Shown: positions 49,501-58,710, numbered from the stretch's first letter. The stretch: DNA of 64,000 nt from Bifidobacterium sp. N4G05 (GCF_002742445.1 NZ_NJNQ01000003.1:62001-126000); one strand, 5' to 3'. Made by a program: numbers and translations. The notes: generated by a model from the sequence alone, not told the origin.

Positions 49501-50539
49501 CGGCGCTCACCCATTCCAGTCGAGTGTCATTGACCAGCATGTGGCATATGCCTTTCTTCTCCGCGGCTTTGACGATGGTTGGAAAACGGGTGATGACGGA
49601 ACCGGAAAGGGGAAGAATCGCAGCTTGGTTCAAGGTTGCCAGCATTCTGGCCAGCCCATCGTCATATTCTTCGTTGCATACGTCGCAGACTCCATCGTAG
49701 AGGTCGTCTTTCATCGCATGGAACTCGGTTTCACCATCATCGATGACATCTCTCATGTTCCGCCGCAGTCCTTCTGCATTGTAAAAATACCCACGCTGCC
49801 GGTCATATTCCTTGCGCTGTCGGTCGGGCAAATCATCTCGGGACCGGATTTGCCTGTGCAAGTGTTCGGCGTAGGCCGATTCCATTTGTGCAAGATACGT
49901 TCTTTCCACATTGAAATCCGGTGATTCTGGTGGGGATGGAGATTTCCGCCATGCCACGGCTGAACGCCCAAGATGGAGCTTCCCTGATGAGATGTGTCCT
50001 TCGGCCAGCGGCAGATCATCCAGCAATTCAAATTCCGGCTGAAATGCGGTGCCGTCCACCAGAAGATCACGATTGTCGGCATTCGCTTCCAAAATCTCGA
50101 ACAGCCAAGTGCTCACTGCGGATGGGAGTTTGTCAATTGACGGGGCTTTGATGTTCACCTGACCGAGACAACGCTGAAACTGCGATAGCGCGTCAATACC
50201 AATATCGTCAAACAGGCTTTCCACTCGGGCCTTATCCAGATGCTGAAAGAATTCAGAGGCCTTCCATTGCGGTAGTTTTCTGCATCCGTTGAAGAACTTC
50301 ACCAAATCCGTTTGGTTGATACCCGCCCATACGCCTTCATTGATTGCCGTCTTCGCCTTTGAATAGTGCCTTTTGTTTACGTCTGATGTGTCTGTTGCGC
50401 TTGATTCAAGGATGACATCGAAGAAATCTTTCATGAACCCTTTTTTCTGTGTGCTGATTCCGCGGCTTTCCCCACTGACGTAGGGCCGAACGAATGTGCA
50501 GAACACTCCTAAAGCATATGTGCCGTTGGGCTTATCCAT
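49493..50539 (-). CDS. ABC-three-component system, C-terminal-domain (CTD) component
   Basis: A 348-residue protein, first gene of the three. The N-terminal 200 residues (with KDFFDVILESSATDTSDVN, NQTDLVKFFNGCRKLPQWKASE) match nothing I know and show no nuclease, protease or TIR motif. The C-terminal 130 residues fit the ABC-3C CTD: a YAEHLHRQI helix, RQRGYFYNAEGLRRNMRDVI, FHAMKDDLYDGVCDVCNEEYDDGLARMLATL and a closing GICHMLVNDTRLEWV, where the C-H-x-L-x-N-x-x-x-L-x-W-V ending is distinctive. GAGGAGGAG lies about eight bases before the ATG. In this system type the CTD protein usually carries the effector at its N-terminus, so the unassigned N-terminal part is the likely effector. Confidence 0.78.
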   Translation of the reverse strand: MDKPNGTYALGVFCTFVRPYVSGESRGISTQKKGFMKDFFDVILESSATDTSDVNKRHYSKAKTAINEGVWAGINQTDLVKFFNGCRKLPQWKASEFFQHLDKARVESLFDDIGIDALSQFQRCLGQVNIKAPSIDKLPSAVSTWLFEILEANADNRDLLVDGTAFQPEFELLDDLPLAEGHISSGKLHLGRSAVAWRKSPSPPESPDFNVERTYLAQMESAYAEHLHRQIRSRDDLPDRQRKEYDRQRGYFYNAEGLRRNMRDVIDDGETEFHAMKDDLYDGVCDVCNEEYDDGLARMLATLNQAAILPLSGSVITRFPTIVKAAEKKGICHMLVNDTRLEWVSADE

Positions 50540-51006
50540 CGTTCGTCTCCTCCTCGCCTTACGTCGTCTTATTTCGTCTTCGGTTCTGATAGGTCAATTT
50601 CCTACGATGAAAACAGATGCGGATGAAGCCTTGTCATTACTGGAATTACGGCCAGTATACGACGAATCAGCCGCATTCGTTTCGGAACTCTGCCGAATGG
50701 CGAAAGGAGATGGACATGTAAATCAGTTACGACCGTGAATTCTTATTGCTAAGGCTCGTATTCGGAAACGGCCGTTCGAATATCAGTGACTTATGTATGG
50801 CGTAATCGCTGTCTGCATTTTTACTCCACGGCGAAGCTGGCTGTGGTTCACAATCCGTTTTGAGACCTGCTTATCGATATCGGGCGAGATGCCGTCTGTC
50901 AGTGTGCATATAACTGGCAGACACATCTCGCTTCATTGTTTTCAAGGCTGGTCTCATATTGCGTCAGCAGGTCTTGAGCAACTTTATATGAGCAAGGCCC
51001 AAGAAC
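50540..51006. other. 467-base gap upstream of the ABC-3C operon and the sigma-like gene
   Basis: This divergent gap should hold the ABC-3C promoter (minus) and that of the sigma-like gene (plus). A 43-codon ORF from ATG 50607 (MKTDADEALSLLELRPVYDE...) reads sensibly but has no ribosome site and no recognised family. An imperfect inverted repeat is listed separately. Nothing else stands out. Confidence 0.4.
50884..50931. repeat. Long imperfect inverted repeat upstream of the sigma-like gene
   Basis: GCGAGATGCCGTCTGTCAGT (50884-50903) and ACTGGCAGACACATCTCGC (50913-50931) pair over most of their length with two small interruptions and a nine-base loop. It lies 75 bases before the start at 51007. 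It could be a leader hairpin, a terminator of something decayed, or a regulator site. Confidence 0.7.
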
Positions 51007-51597
51007 ATGAAGCTTGTTTTTAAGCATGAGGCCCCTATTGCGGGCAATGCATCCGTTACTGAAACATATGAACTTACCCAGGAGGAACTGCTTCCGATGA
51101 TTAGACGCGATCGTGCGCTGCGTGCTGCGGCTGAACACCGCGACGAAGAAGAGCTGGAATTCCGTGCGCCGCAATGCATTTTGCAGGAACTCTGGAATGC
51201 CGAAGAGCGTGTGGCGCACTCCTGGCACCGTTCCGATCGCGTTGGTGGAAGCGCATGGTCGTATGAGGAAATAGCCGGCATCAACCGTGAACCGCAAGAG
51301 CATTCGTTATCTCCGGAAGAGCTGCTCATCGAATACGAGACGGCACAAGAACGGGAGCAAGCCGTTCGTCGGGTTCTTGAAGCTTTGCGGACGCTTCCCG
51401 ATGGACAGCGGAAAGCTGTGGAAAATGTGTACTTCCGCAACCTATCCCAATCCGATGTAGCTCGCAGTAGTGGGATTTCACGTGCAGCCGTTTCCAAACA
51501 AATCAATGCTGCTATCAAGAAACTGCGGCGAGTCTGCGACGTATCTGTGAAAGTACGATCGCTTCAAGGTGACTCTGACTTGACTGCATCGAAATAA
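51007..51597 (+). CDS. Orphan sigma-70 region-4-like regulator
   Basis: A 196-residue protein. Residues 1-120 contain no recognisable sigma region 2, only an acidic/charged segment (EYETAQEREQAVRRVLEALRTL leads into the next part). Residues 115-170 resemble sigma region 4: LPDGQRKAVENVYFRNLSQSDVARSSGISRAAVSKQINAAIKKL, with the helix-turn-helix SQSDVARSSGISRAAVSKQ. Such region-4-only proteins are found on mobile and phage-derived elements in bifidobacteria and relatives and act as DNA-binding regulators. No good ribosome site precedes the ATG at 51007. It is divergent from the ABC-3C operon and might control it (inference). Confidence 0.75.
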   Translation: MKLVFKHEAPIAGNASVTETYELTQEELLPMIRRDRALRAAAEHRDEEELEFRAPQCILQELWNAEERVAHSWHRSDRVGGSAWSYEEIAGINREPQEHSLSPEELLIEYETAQEREQAVRRVLEALRTLPDGQRKAVENVYFRNLSQSDVARSSGISRAAVSKQINAAIKKLRRVCDVSVKVRSLQGDSDLTASK

Positions 51598-51876
51598 TCT
51601 GGAGGCAGGCAACGTGGTATTCGTTTCAGCATTCTCCATACTCGGGAAATCGTTTCGGCGGATGCCGAAGCGTTACCCGAAAAAACAGACGATATGACAG
51701 CAAATAAGACAGTGGGCAGTGGGTCCGTTGCCGTGGACGTATTGGCTATGGAGATGGAGACCTCGGTCCCTTTGTAAAAAGACCTGTTTTCAACTGGATT
51801 TGCGGACCGGAGGTGCGCATTCCAGACACAGAGGCCATGGGCGACATCGATTTCGGGGAATGACATCCGCTGTGTG

Positions 51877-51896
51877 AACCCCTGATATGGCGATGG
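51877..51896. repeat. Right copy of the 20-base repeat bordering the accessory region
   Basis: Matches 43377-43396 in 19 of 20 positions. Its last eight bases form part of the left arm of the hairpin downstream of secA, so if this is an insertion site the target was the secA 3' flank. Confidence 0.6.
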
Positions 51897-51933
51897 CCCA
51901 GACAGTATGAAACACACCGACGGGGCCATCGCC
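51889..51933 (-). terminator. Hairpin downstream of secA
   Basis: GGCGATGGCCC (51889-51899) and GGGCCATCGCC (51923-51933) are perfect 11-base complements with a 23-base loop, beginning 18 bases after the secA stop on the minus strand. No T-run follows. Confidence 0.7.
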
Positions 51934-51950
51934 TTGGCTTATGCGAAGCG

Positions 51951-54827
51951 TCATGCCTCGTTCTGTCCGTGGCACATCTTGTACTTGCGACCGGAACCAC
52001 ACGGGCACTGGGCGTTCTTGCCAGTTCCCGGGAAGGTACGGCCATCCGCCCATGGGGAGTGCAATTCCGCGCTCTTCGGACGCTTGTTGGCCGGAACTTT
52101 GCCTTCGGCGTGGCTGATCGGCTGCATGCCAACGATGCCAGGTTCGTTCTTCTGCTCGTCGGCCAGTTCGTCGATGACGGTCTTTTCGGACTCATCATCG
52201 GTTTCCGGCTCGGCAGGAGCAATTTCGCCGGTAGGTTCGGTCTCGCCTTCCAGTCCCATCACCGCTTCAGCCGCGTTCACGGCCTCATCCTCGTCAGATT
52301 CAGTGTCGGTGTCTTCGGTAGTGGCGACACGATCGATATCGACATGGAACAGCAACTGGATGGTCTCCTCCTTGATCGCTTCGATCATGGAGTTGTACAT
52401 CTGATAGCCCTCGCGCTGGTATTCGACCAACGGATCGCGCTGACCCATGCCACGCAGCCCGATGCCATCCTTGAGATAGTCCATCTCATACAGGTGTTCG
52501 CGCCACTTGCGGTCAAGAACCGCGAGCACGACACGACGTTCCAGCTGACGCAGACCCTCTTCACCAAGCTTGCCTTCGAAGTCGGCATACTGGTCCTTGG
52601 CGTCGGAAACGATAAGCTCCTGCAGGGCCACGACGGCCTTGTCTCCCTTGAGCTTGGAGACAGCATCCTTGGCTGCTTCTGAATCAACGGCAATCGGGTA
52701 CACGGCGTTCAGAGCCTTGAACAAGCCTTCCCAATCCCAATCCTTCGGCTTGTCAGAGCCCTTGTTGGCACCCTTGATGTAGCTCAATACCGTCTCGTCG
52801 ATGAACTTGAGGATATCCTCGTGGATGTCCTCGCCCTTCAGTACGGCCTGGCGCTCGGCATAGATGACGGTACGCTGCTTGTTCATCACATCGTCGTACT
52901 TGAGCACGTTCTTACGGATTTCGAAGTTGCGTGACTCCACAGCCTTCTGTGCGGTGCGTACGCCCTTGGAAACGCTCTTCGCCTCGATCGGCTCGCCTTC
53001 CGGCATACCCTTGGCCATAACGCGGGCCACGAGCTGGGTGTTGAACAGACGCATCAGATCGTCTTCGAGCGACAGGTAGAAACGGGACTCGCCCGGATCG
53101 CCTTGACGTCCGGAACGTCCACGCAGCTGATTGTCGATACGGCGGGACTCGTGACGCTCGGTACCGAGCACGTACAGACCACCGAGCTCGACGACCTCTT
53201 CATGCTCGTCCTTGACCTGCTCCTTGATTTCGGCCAAGGTGCCCGGCCAACGCTTTTCGTACTCGTCCGGAGTGTCATCCGGAGAGTAGCCCTCGGACTT
53301 AAGCTTCGCATCGGCGAGGAATTCGACGTTGCCGCCGAGCATGATATCGGTACCACGGCCTGCCATGTTGGTAGCCACGGTGACGGCGCCCTTACGGCCT
53401 GCGACGGCCACGACGGCAGCTTCCTTGTCATGCTGCTTCGCGTTCAGCACCTGGTGGGGAATGTTGGCAACGTCAAGCAGGGACGACACGATTTCGGAGG
53501 ATTCCACGGAAGCGGTACCCAGCAGCACCGGCTGGCCCTTCTTGTGACGCTTGGCAACATCGCGCACGATGGCGGCAAGCTTCTCCTTCTTGGTACGGAA
53601 GATCAGATCGTCCTTGTCTTCACGAATCATCGGCTTGTTGGTCGGAATCGGGAGCACGCCCAGCTTGTAGGTGCCCATGAACTCCGCGGCCTCGGTTTCT
53701 GCGGTACCGGTCATGCCCGACAGCTTGTCATACATGCGGAAGTAGTTCTGCAAGGTGATGGTGGCAAAGGTCTGATTCTCAGCCTTGACTTCCACGTTTT
53801 CCTTGGCTTCGATTGCTTGGTGCAGACCTTCGTTGTAACGACGACCCGGCAGGATACGACCTGTGTGTTCATCGACGATGAGCACCTCGCCGCCGGTCAC
53901 CACGTAGTCGCGGTCGCGCAGGAACAGTTCCTTGGCCTTGATGGCGTTGTTCAGGTAACCGATCAGTGCGGTGTTGTTCGGCTCGTACAGGTTGTCGATG
54001 CCGAGATAATCCTCGATCTTGTTGATGCCTGGATCGAGAATGCCGACAACCTTCTTCTTCTCATCGACCTCATAGTCCTCGTCACGGGTGAGCTTGAGCA
54101 CCAAACGAGCGAACTGGCGGTACCAACGGGTCACGTCGCCTTCGGCCGGACCGGAGATGATCAACGGGGTACGAGCCTCGTCGATGAGGATGGAGTCGAC
54201 CTCATCGACGATGGCGAAGTGGTGGCCGCGCTGTACCAGATCGGACTTCTCCCACGCCATATTGTCACGCAGGTAGTCGAAACCGAACTCGTTATTGGTG
54301 CCATAGGTGATATCGGCGTTGTACTGCTTACGACGCTCCGGCGGCTTCTGGTTGGTGATGATGCAGCCGGTGCTCATGCCGAGGAAGCGGTAAACACGAC
54401 CCATGAGTTCGGCCTGATAGCTTGCCAGATAGTCGTTGACGGTGACGACGTGCACGCCCTGGCCATCGAGCGCGTTCAGGTATGCCGGCAGAGTCGCCAC
54501 GAGGGTCTTGCCTTCACCGGTCTTCATTTCAGCGATGTTGCCCCAGTGCAGCGCCGCGCCGCCCATGAGCTGCACGTCGAAGTGACGCAGGCCCAGCGTG
54601 CGCTTGGAGGCCTCGCGCACGGTGGCGAAGGCTTCCGGCATCAGCTTGTCGAGGGACTCGCCATTGTCGAGACGCTGCTTGAACTTGGCGGTCTGGCCCT
54701 TGAGCTCCTCGTCATTGAGCGCTGCAATCTCGTCTTCCAGCGCATTGGTTGCCTGAGCGACAAGCTCAAGCTTCTTGATCTGTCGGCCTTCGCCCATTCG
54801 CAGAGCTTTGTCAACGATATCTACCAC
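51951..54827 (-). CDS. secA: Preprotein translocase ATPase SecA
   Basis: A 958-residue motor that drives secretory proteins through SecYEG. Visible: [17 protein letters not shown] (Walker A), [28 protein letters not shown] (DEAD-like motif), [27 protein letters not shown], and [19 protein letters not shown]. The helical scaffold and a long acidic linker ([15 protein letters not shown]) lead to a C-terminal zinc-binding [14 protein letters not shown] (SEC-C), which binds SecB-like factors or lipids in other species. The start is a GTG at 54827 (MVDIVDKAL) with GGGAG five bases upstream; a GTG two codons earlier is an alternative but overlaps that site. Confidence 0.97.
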   Translation of the reverse strand: MVDIVDKALRMGEGRQIKKLELVAQATNALEDEIAALNDEELKGQTAKFKQRLDNGESLDKLMPEAFATVREASKRTLGLRHFDVQLMGGAALHWGNIAEMKTGEGKTLVATLPAYLNALDGQGVHVVTVNDYLASYQAELMGRVYRFLGMSTGCIITNQKPPERRKQYNADITYGTNNEFGFDYLRDNMAWEKSDLVQRGHHFAIVDEVDSILIDEARTPLIISGPAEGDVTRWYRQFARLVLKLTRDEDYEVDEKKKVVGILDPGINKIEDYLGIDNLYEPNNTALIGYLNNAIKAKELFLRDRDYVVTGGEVLIVDEHTGRILPGRRYNEGLHQAIEAKENVEVKAENQTFATITLQNYFRMYDKLSGMTGTAETEAAEFMGTYKLGVLPIPTNKPMIREDKDDLIFRTKKEKLAAIVRDVAKRHKKGQPVLLGTASVESSEIVSSLLDVANIPHQVLNAKQHDKEAAVVAVAGRKGAVTVATNMAGRGTDIMLGGNVEFLADAKLKSEGYSPDDTPDEYEKRWPGTLAEIKEQVKDEHEEVVELGGLYVLGTERHESRRIDNQLRGRSGRQGDPGESRFYLSLEDDLMRLFNTQLVARVMAKGMPEGEPIEAKSVSKGVRTAQKAVESRNFEIRKNVLKYDDVMNKQRTVIYAERQAVLKGEDIHEDILKFIDETVLSYIKGANKGSDKPKDWDWEGLFKALNAVYPIAVDSEAAKDAVSKLKGDKAVVALQELIVSDAKDQYADFEGKLGEEGLRQLERRVVLAVLDRKWREHLYEMDYLKDGIGLRGMGQRDPLVEYQREGYQMYNSMIEAIKEETIQLLFHVDIDRVATTEDTDTESDEDEAVNAAEAVMGLEGETEPTGEIAPAEPETDDESEKTVIDELADEQKNEPGIVGMQPISHAEGKVPANKRPKSAELHSPWADGRTFPGTGKNAQCPCGSGRKYKMCHGQNEA

Positions 54828-54970
54828 AATCACTCCCTTTGTGTATGCGAGTTACCTCGTCCGAGGTTAGTCGCTGTTTAACGATTTCCGAAAAACACCG
54901 TCCATTTTACGTAACTTTCAGCGTGTTGCGGCTTTCTACCATTCGACATACCGTCTGCAGTCATGAAAAA

Positions 54971-54999
54971 GAGGCCCGCACATACACTGTGCGGGCCTC
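54971..54999 (-). terminator. Rho-independent terminator of hpf
   Basis: GAGGCCCGCACA and TGTGCGGGCCTC, perfect 12-base arms with a five-base loop, followed on the minus strand by TTTTTC. It lies 40 bases after the hpf stop. Confidence 0.95.
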
Positions 55000-55040
55000 A
55001 TTCGGTCAGATTATCTCCCTATCCGACCACGTTGCATGTC

Positions 55041-55700
55041 TTACTTCGCCACATTCTCCGGGGTGTCGATCTCGAAGACGCCATAGCTCCAACCGTGACG
55101 ATGGTAGACGACGGACGGACGACCGGTCTCCTTGTTCACGAACAGGAAGAAGTCATGTCCGATCAGCTCCATCTCATACAGCGCCTCATCGATGGTCATC
55201 GGCTCCGCGATATGCAGCTTGCGACGGATGACAATCGGAGTGTCGCCTACCTGGACCTCGACGGACTCACCCGGACCCAGCTCAGCGGCGACAGCATCGG
55301 CCGGGCTGTTATTCGGCTCTTCGACCGGCTCCTCGACTTCCGGAGTCGGCTCGACGACGCCAAGATCGACCGGGACCGGATCGCTGTAGCCACGACGATG
55401 ATCCTTGCGACGATCACGGGTGCGACGCAGACGGAGGGTCAGCTTGTCGAGAGCCATGTCCAAAGCGCTGAACTCGTCGGCGCTTGAAGCCTCGGCACGC
55501 ACCACAGTACGACCGGCGATGACAGTGATTTCAACGCGCTTGGCAGTATCGGCCTGACGCGGATTGCCCTCATGCGACAGCACAATCTGAACACGCTGCG
55601 CATCCGGAGCGATAGCGGTCACACGATTCATCTTGCTTTCGACAACGTCACGGAACCTTTGCTTGATCTGCGTATGACGTCCGGTAACGACGATTTCCAT
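55041..55700 (-). CDS. hpf: Ribosome hibernation-promoting factor, long form
   Basis: A 219-residue factor that inactivates and pairs 70S ribosomes in stationary phase or stress. The N-terminal S30AE domain (MEIVVTGRHTQIKQRFRDVVESKMNRV... to about residue 105) is followed by a variable acidic linker and the C-terminal dimerisation domain (about 155-219) with IVIRRKLHIAEPMTIDEALYEMELIGHDFFLFVN, in which the M-T-x-x-E-A-x-x-x-M-E-L-x-G-H-x-F-F pattern marks the long form. Linker residues are rich in Glu, Pro and Val. It is upstream of secA in the same direction, separated by its own terminator. Confidence 0.95.
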   Translation of the reverse strand: MEIVVTGRHTQIKQRFRDVVESKMNRVTAIAPDAQRVQIVLSHEGNPRQADTAKRVEITVIAGRTVVRAEASSADEFSALDMALDKLTLRLRRTRDRRKDHRRGYSDPVPVDLGVVEPTPEVEEPVEEPNNSPADAVAAELGPGESVEVQVGDTPIVIRRKLHIAEPMTIDEALYEMELIGHDFFLFVNKETGRPSVVYHRHGWSYGVFEIDTPENVAK

Positions 55701-55863
55701 GTGGACCTCCCTAGACTCAAGCGGTGTTACCCGCTATATACGGACCAAACAGCTGCTTCGCTGTTCGGTAGTCAACATTGTAGCCGCAACATTGTGATTT
55801 CACTGAAAAGTTGACGAAAGAAAAATAAAGTTTTTTTGATTTTCCTTTCGTCCGTTTTCTTGC

Positions 55864-55869
55864 TATCAT
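55864..55869 (+). promoter_or_regulatory. -10 element of the rnpB promoter
   Basis: TATCAT at 55864-55869, in the context TTGCTATCATAGTG, lies a few bases before the presumed 5' end of the RNase P RNA. A clear -35 hexamer at the right spacing was not found; the upstream region is A/T-rich (A and T runs at 55820-55842). Confidence 0.5.
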
Positions 55870-55875
55870 AGTGCG

Positions 55876-56238
55876 TTTGAGACCTCTTGATGGCCGCGAC
55901 CGATCCGTCGGTTGAGGAACTTCCGGGCTCCATAGAGCACGATGGCGGATAACGTCCGCCCAGGGCGACCTGAGAGATAGCGCAGCAGAGAACAGACCGC
56001 CTATCGGTTTCGACCGGTAGGTAAGGGTGAAACGGCGGTGTAAGAGACCACCGGGCCACTGGTAACAGTCGGCCGCATGGCAAGCCTCATCGGGAGCAAG
56101 GCCAAGCAGAAGGCGTTTGAGGGCTGCTCGCCCGAAGCCTTCGGGTAGGCTGCTAGAGCCTGGCGGCAACGTCAGGTCGAGATGGATGGCCATCCGTGCC
56201 TAAGGCACGACAGAACCCGGGGTATAAGAGGTCTCACT
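55876..56238 (+). ncRNA. rnpB: RNase P RNA, bacterial class A
   Basis: The catalytic RNA that matures tRNA 5' ends. Diagnostic conserved blocks appear in order: GAGGAACTTCCGGGCTCC near 55914 (the P3/P4 core, normally GAGGAAAGTCCGGGCTCC), the GCGAGAGAT-like and AGGGTGAAACGGCGGTGTAAGAG segment with AACGGC, GGCAAGCC, and near the end ACAGAACCCGGGGTATAAGAG. The P1 helix closes perfectly: GAGACCTCTT (55879-55888) with AAGAGGTCTC (56226-56235). The ends are therefore good to a few bases. It lies between recX and hpf, transcribed toward recX's 3' end. Confidence 0.93.
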
Positions 56239-56313
56239 CCCTTATCGCATCGACCGATCCCCGTGGCGAAACAGTGTTCAAAACCCGCATAGCCACTATG
56301 CGAATCAGCCGTT

Positions 56314-56994
56314 TCAGACGAACAATTCCTGTGCGATTTCCCGCAGAACTTCAGGATTATGGCCTTTCCTACCACCAGCACTCCAGAACCGTCTTTTACG
56401 CACCTCGACATCCAATCCAGCAGTTTTTCTCGCCGTCCGACGTCCCAGCTCCCATGCGGCCTCGGCGAACACGCCTTGGGATTCGGCCTCATCGCACACA
56501 CGTTGCGCAAGCTGGCGGTCTACACCTTTGCGTTTGAGCTCCATAACTGCTCCCCTATGCCCCATCAGTCGTGATGCGCAGTACCGCACCGCGGACTGGG
56601 CGTACGCCTCGTCGTCGATGAGACGAACCCGAATCAGTCTGGCAATCACATCGTCCACTATTTCAGGAGCGTACCCTTTGCCAACGAGTCGCTCCCTCAC
56701 CGCACCTGACGGACGCGGCGCCGCATCAAGCAACCGGAGGGCGGCCTCCCTGCACGCATCCAGATTATTCGGATCGTCAGGGGTTCGCGACACGCCAACC
56801 ACGACACGCCCTGCGTGTCGTGCGTGTCGCGCACGCTTCGGCGTGTCTTCTTCATCATTGCGCAAAACCTGTCCGCAGCCGGATTCGATTCGGTCGTCCT
56901 GCAGCCGCCCGCCGCAGGCAAGGGCAGGGCCCCCAGCCTCGGACGATACCGGCTGGAGGCCCTGCTGTTCAAGAAATTGCTCGGCACTGATCAT
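56314..56994 (-). CDS. recX: RecA regulator RecX
   Basis: A 226-residue protein; RecX binds and caps RecA filaments and restrains recombination. Three-helix RecX repeats are visible: DACREAALRLLDAAPRPSGAVRERLVGKGY, VDDVIARLIRVRLIDDEAYAQSAVRYCASR and GAVMELKRKGVDRQLAQRVCDEA. The first 80 residues are a variable N-terminal extension (MISAEQFLEQQGLQPV...). The gene begins three bases after the recA stop, so recA-recX are co-transcribed and coupled, the normal arrangement in actinobacteria. Confidence 0.93.
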   Translation of the reverse strand: MISAEQFLEQQGLQPVSSEAGGPALACGGRLQDDRIESGCGQVLRNDEEDTPKRARHARHAGRVVVGVSRTPDDPNNLDACREAALRLLDAAPRPSGAVRERLVGKGYAPEIVDDVIARLIRVRLIDDEAYAQSAVRYCASRLMGHRGAVMELKRKGVDRQLAQRVCDEAESQGVFAEAAWELGRRTARKTAGLDVEVRKRRFWSAGGRKGHNPEVLREIAQELFV

Positions 56995-56997
56995 ACG

Positions 56998-58179
56998 TCA
57001 TGCCTTGTCGGCGGTCTTGGAAGACCTTGCCGCGCCCTTGACCGTTTCCGGCTTGGCAGCAGATTTCGCCTTTTCCTCGCCCTTGGCATCCTTCGCCGAC
57101 GCATCGTCACTATCCTCGGCGAATTGGTCGGTAGGCTCAATGAGGCCGAATTCGGCTTTCACCTTATTCTCGATCTCTTCAGTGAGCTCCGGGTTGTCTT
57201 TGAGGAACTGACGCACGTTCTCACGCCCCTGCCCCAGTTGGTCGCCACCATACGTGAACCACGATCCAGACTTCTTCACGACATTGACCTGCAACGCCAT
57301 GTCAAGTACAGATCCTTCTTTGGAAATCCCCTCGCCGTACAGCACGTCGAACTCAGCAGTCTTGAATGGTGGAGCCATCTTGTTCTTGACGACCTTGACC
57401 TTGGTGCGGTTGCCCACAGCCTCGTCGCCGTTCTTGATGGTCTGGATGCGACGAATATCCATGCGGACGGACGAGTAGAACTTCAATGCCTTGCCACCGG
57501 TGGTCGTTTCCGGATTGCCAAAGAACACGCCGATCTTCTCACGAAGCTGGTTGATGAAGATGGCCGTGGTGCCCGCCTGAGCCAAAGCGCCAGTCATCTT
57601 ACGCAATGCCTGGCTCATCAGTCGCGCCTGCAAACCGACGTGGCTGTCGCCCATTTCACCTTCGATTTCGGCCTTCGGCACCAATGCCGCCACGGAATCA
57701 ATGACGATCACGTCAAGCGCTCCAGAACGAATCAGCATATCCGCGATCTCCAGCGCCTGTTCGCCGTTATCGGGCTGGGAGACGATTAGCGAATCCGTGT
57801 CGACGCCAAGCTTGCGCGCATAGACAGGATCAAGCGCATGCTCCGCATCGATGAACGCGGCGACCCCACCGTTTTTCTGAGCATTGGCCACCACATGCAG
57901 CGCCAGCGTGGTCTTGCCGGAGGATTCCGGACCGTAGATCTCCACAATACGACCCTTCGGCAAACCTCCGATGCCCAATGCCATATCCAATGCCAGTGAT
58001 CCGGTAGGAATCACCTCGACATCCTGCTCGGGACGATCGCCTAATCGCATGGCTGACCCCTTGCCGAAACTCTTCTCGACCTGCGCAAGCGCCGTATCAA
58101 GCGCGGCCTGACGACGCGGGTCGATGCCGTTCGCGGACTTGTTCTGTGCGGCTCCCTTTGCCGCGCTCGTCTGTGCCAT
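56998..58179 (-). CDS. recA: Recombinase RecA
   Basis: A 393-residue RecA. Walker A is [15 protein letters not shown], the catalytic and Walker B region [18 protein letters not shown], loop L1 [19 protein letters not shown], and loop L2 region [39 protein letters not shown] Lys/Ala/Glu-rich C-terminal tail of about 50 residues follows the globular end. It carries out strand exchange and triggers LexA cleavage. A perfect SOS box 215 bases upstream shows LexA control. In B. breve, from memory, RecA also assists ClgR in activating clp genes; clgR is only 580 bases away here. Confidence 0.98.
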   Translation of the reverse strand: MAQTSAAKGAAQNKSANGIDPRRQAALDTALAQVEKSFGKGSAMRLGDRPEQDVEVIPTGSLALDMALGIGGLPKGRIVEIYGPESSGKTTLALHVVANAQKNGGVAAFIDAEHALDPVYARKLGVDTDSLIVSQPDNGEQALEIADMLIRSGALDVIVIDSVAALVPKAEIEGEMGDSHVGLQARLMSQALRKMTGALAQAGTTAIFINQLREKIGVFFGNPETTTGGKALKFYSSVRMDIRRIQTIKNGDEAVGNRTKVKVVKNKMAPPFKTAEFDVLYGEGISKEGSVLDMALQVNVVKKSGSWFTYGGDQLGQGRENVRQFLKDNPELTEEIENKVKAEFGLIEPTDQFAEDSDDASAKDAKGEEKAKSAAKPETVKGAARSSKTADKA

Positions 58180-58393
58180 GACTACTCCTTCTGCCGACTA
58201 TGACGAATGGTGGCTTCACCGTAAGGCCACAGCATTCGTTTTTGCAAATCCAACGACCGTTGTGGTCGGAAGACATGCAATCCAACGAGTCATAAACCAA
58301 CATTCCTTGGAAAATCAACGTTCTCACGCGACTTGAGGAATTTGGAAACAGCCCGTTTATGTTGTTGTCTGTGGATAACTATATCCCAACATG

Positions 58394-58407
58394 CGAACAT
58401 CTGTTCG
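58394..58407. promoter_or_regulatory. LexA (SOS) box upstream of recA
   Basis: CGAACATCTGTTCG is a perfect 14-base SOS box of the Gram-positive/actinobacterial type (CGAAC-N4-GTTCG). It lies in the 254-base gap between DUF3046 and recA, which otherwise holds nothing I recognise, and marks recA as part of the LexA regulon. Confidence 0.9.
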
Positions 58408-58433
58408 AAAAGGTGTGTTGTATTCGAAAAAAC

Positions 58434-58667
58434 TCAACGAACCGGCATGGGAGGCGCGTTATGATCTTTGCCCCAACGTTGGGAATCCGGGATGCCCATC
58501 TGGTCGCATAGCACATTCCAGACCACTCGAGGCTCCTCGCCCGCACTGAGCGCGTCGACCGCCGTCATACCGCCAAGGCGATCAAGTACCTGATCATGCG
58601 CCAACGATCGACCATAGCTACGTCCGAGCACTTCCTCAAGCAACTGCCAAAATTCACGTTCCTGCAC
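58434..58667 (-). CDS. DUF3046 protein
   Basis: A 77-residue protein of the actinobacterial DUF3046 family: REFWQLLEEVLGRSYGRSLAHDQVLDRLGGMTAVDALSAGEEPRVVWNVLCDQMGIPDSQRWG follows the family throughout (F-W-x-L-x-x-x-x-x-G, S-L-A-x-D-x-V-L, G-G-x-T-x-x-x-A-L-x-x-G-x-x-P-x-x-V-W). The likely start is the GTG at 58667 (MQEREFW); the frame opens earlier at 58754, but that part crosses the upstream terminator. It is nearly always found just before recA, as here. Function unknown. Confidence 0.88.
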   Translation of the reverse strand: MQEREFWQLLEEVLGRSYGRSLAHDQVLDRLGGMTAVDALSAGEEPRVVWNVLCDQMGIPDSQRWGKDHNAPPMPVR

Positions 58668-58710
58668 GCGCCCCAGTGTACACAGACTTGATTTATATGC
58701 GAAAAGAGAA

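Larger units (their letters stand above)
51598..51950. other. 353-base gap before the secA 3' end
   Basis: No credible gene. In one plus-strand frame a 43-codon tail without a start codon (about 51733-51863, ...GPFVKRPVFNWICGPE..., ending MGDIDFGE) looks like a protein end and may be a gene remnant. It is followed by the right copy of the 20-base repeat and the hairpin downstream of secA. Confidence 0.4.

Noticed and set aside
43377..51896. Interpretation of the accessory region as a prophage or integrative element
   Set aside because: There is no integrase, relaxase, terminase, capsid or tail gene; only border repeats, a lysozyme-like protein and a sigma-like protein hint at mobility.
53103..54881. 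Plus-strand open frame of 592 codons opposite secA
   Set aside because: Shadow of secA, which has every family motif; the antisense product shows no domain and no ribosome site.
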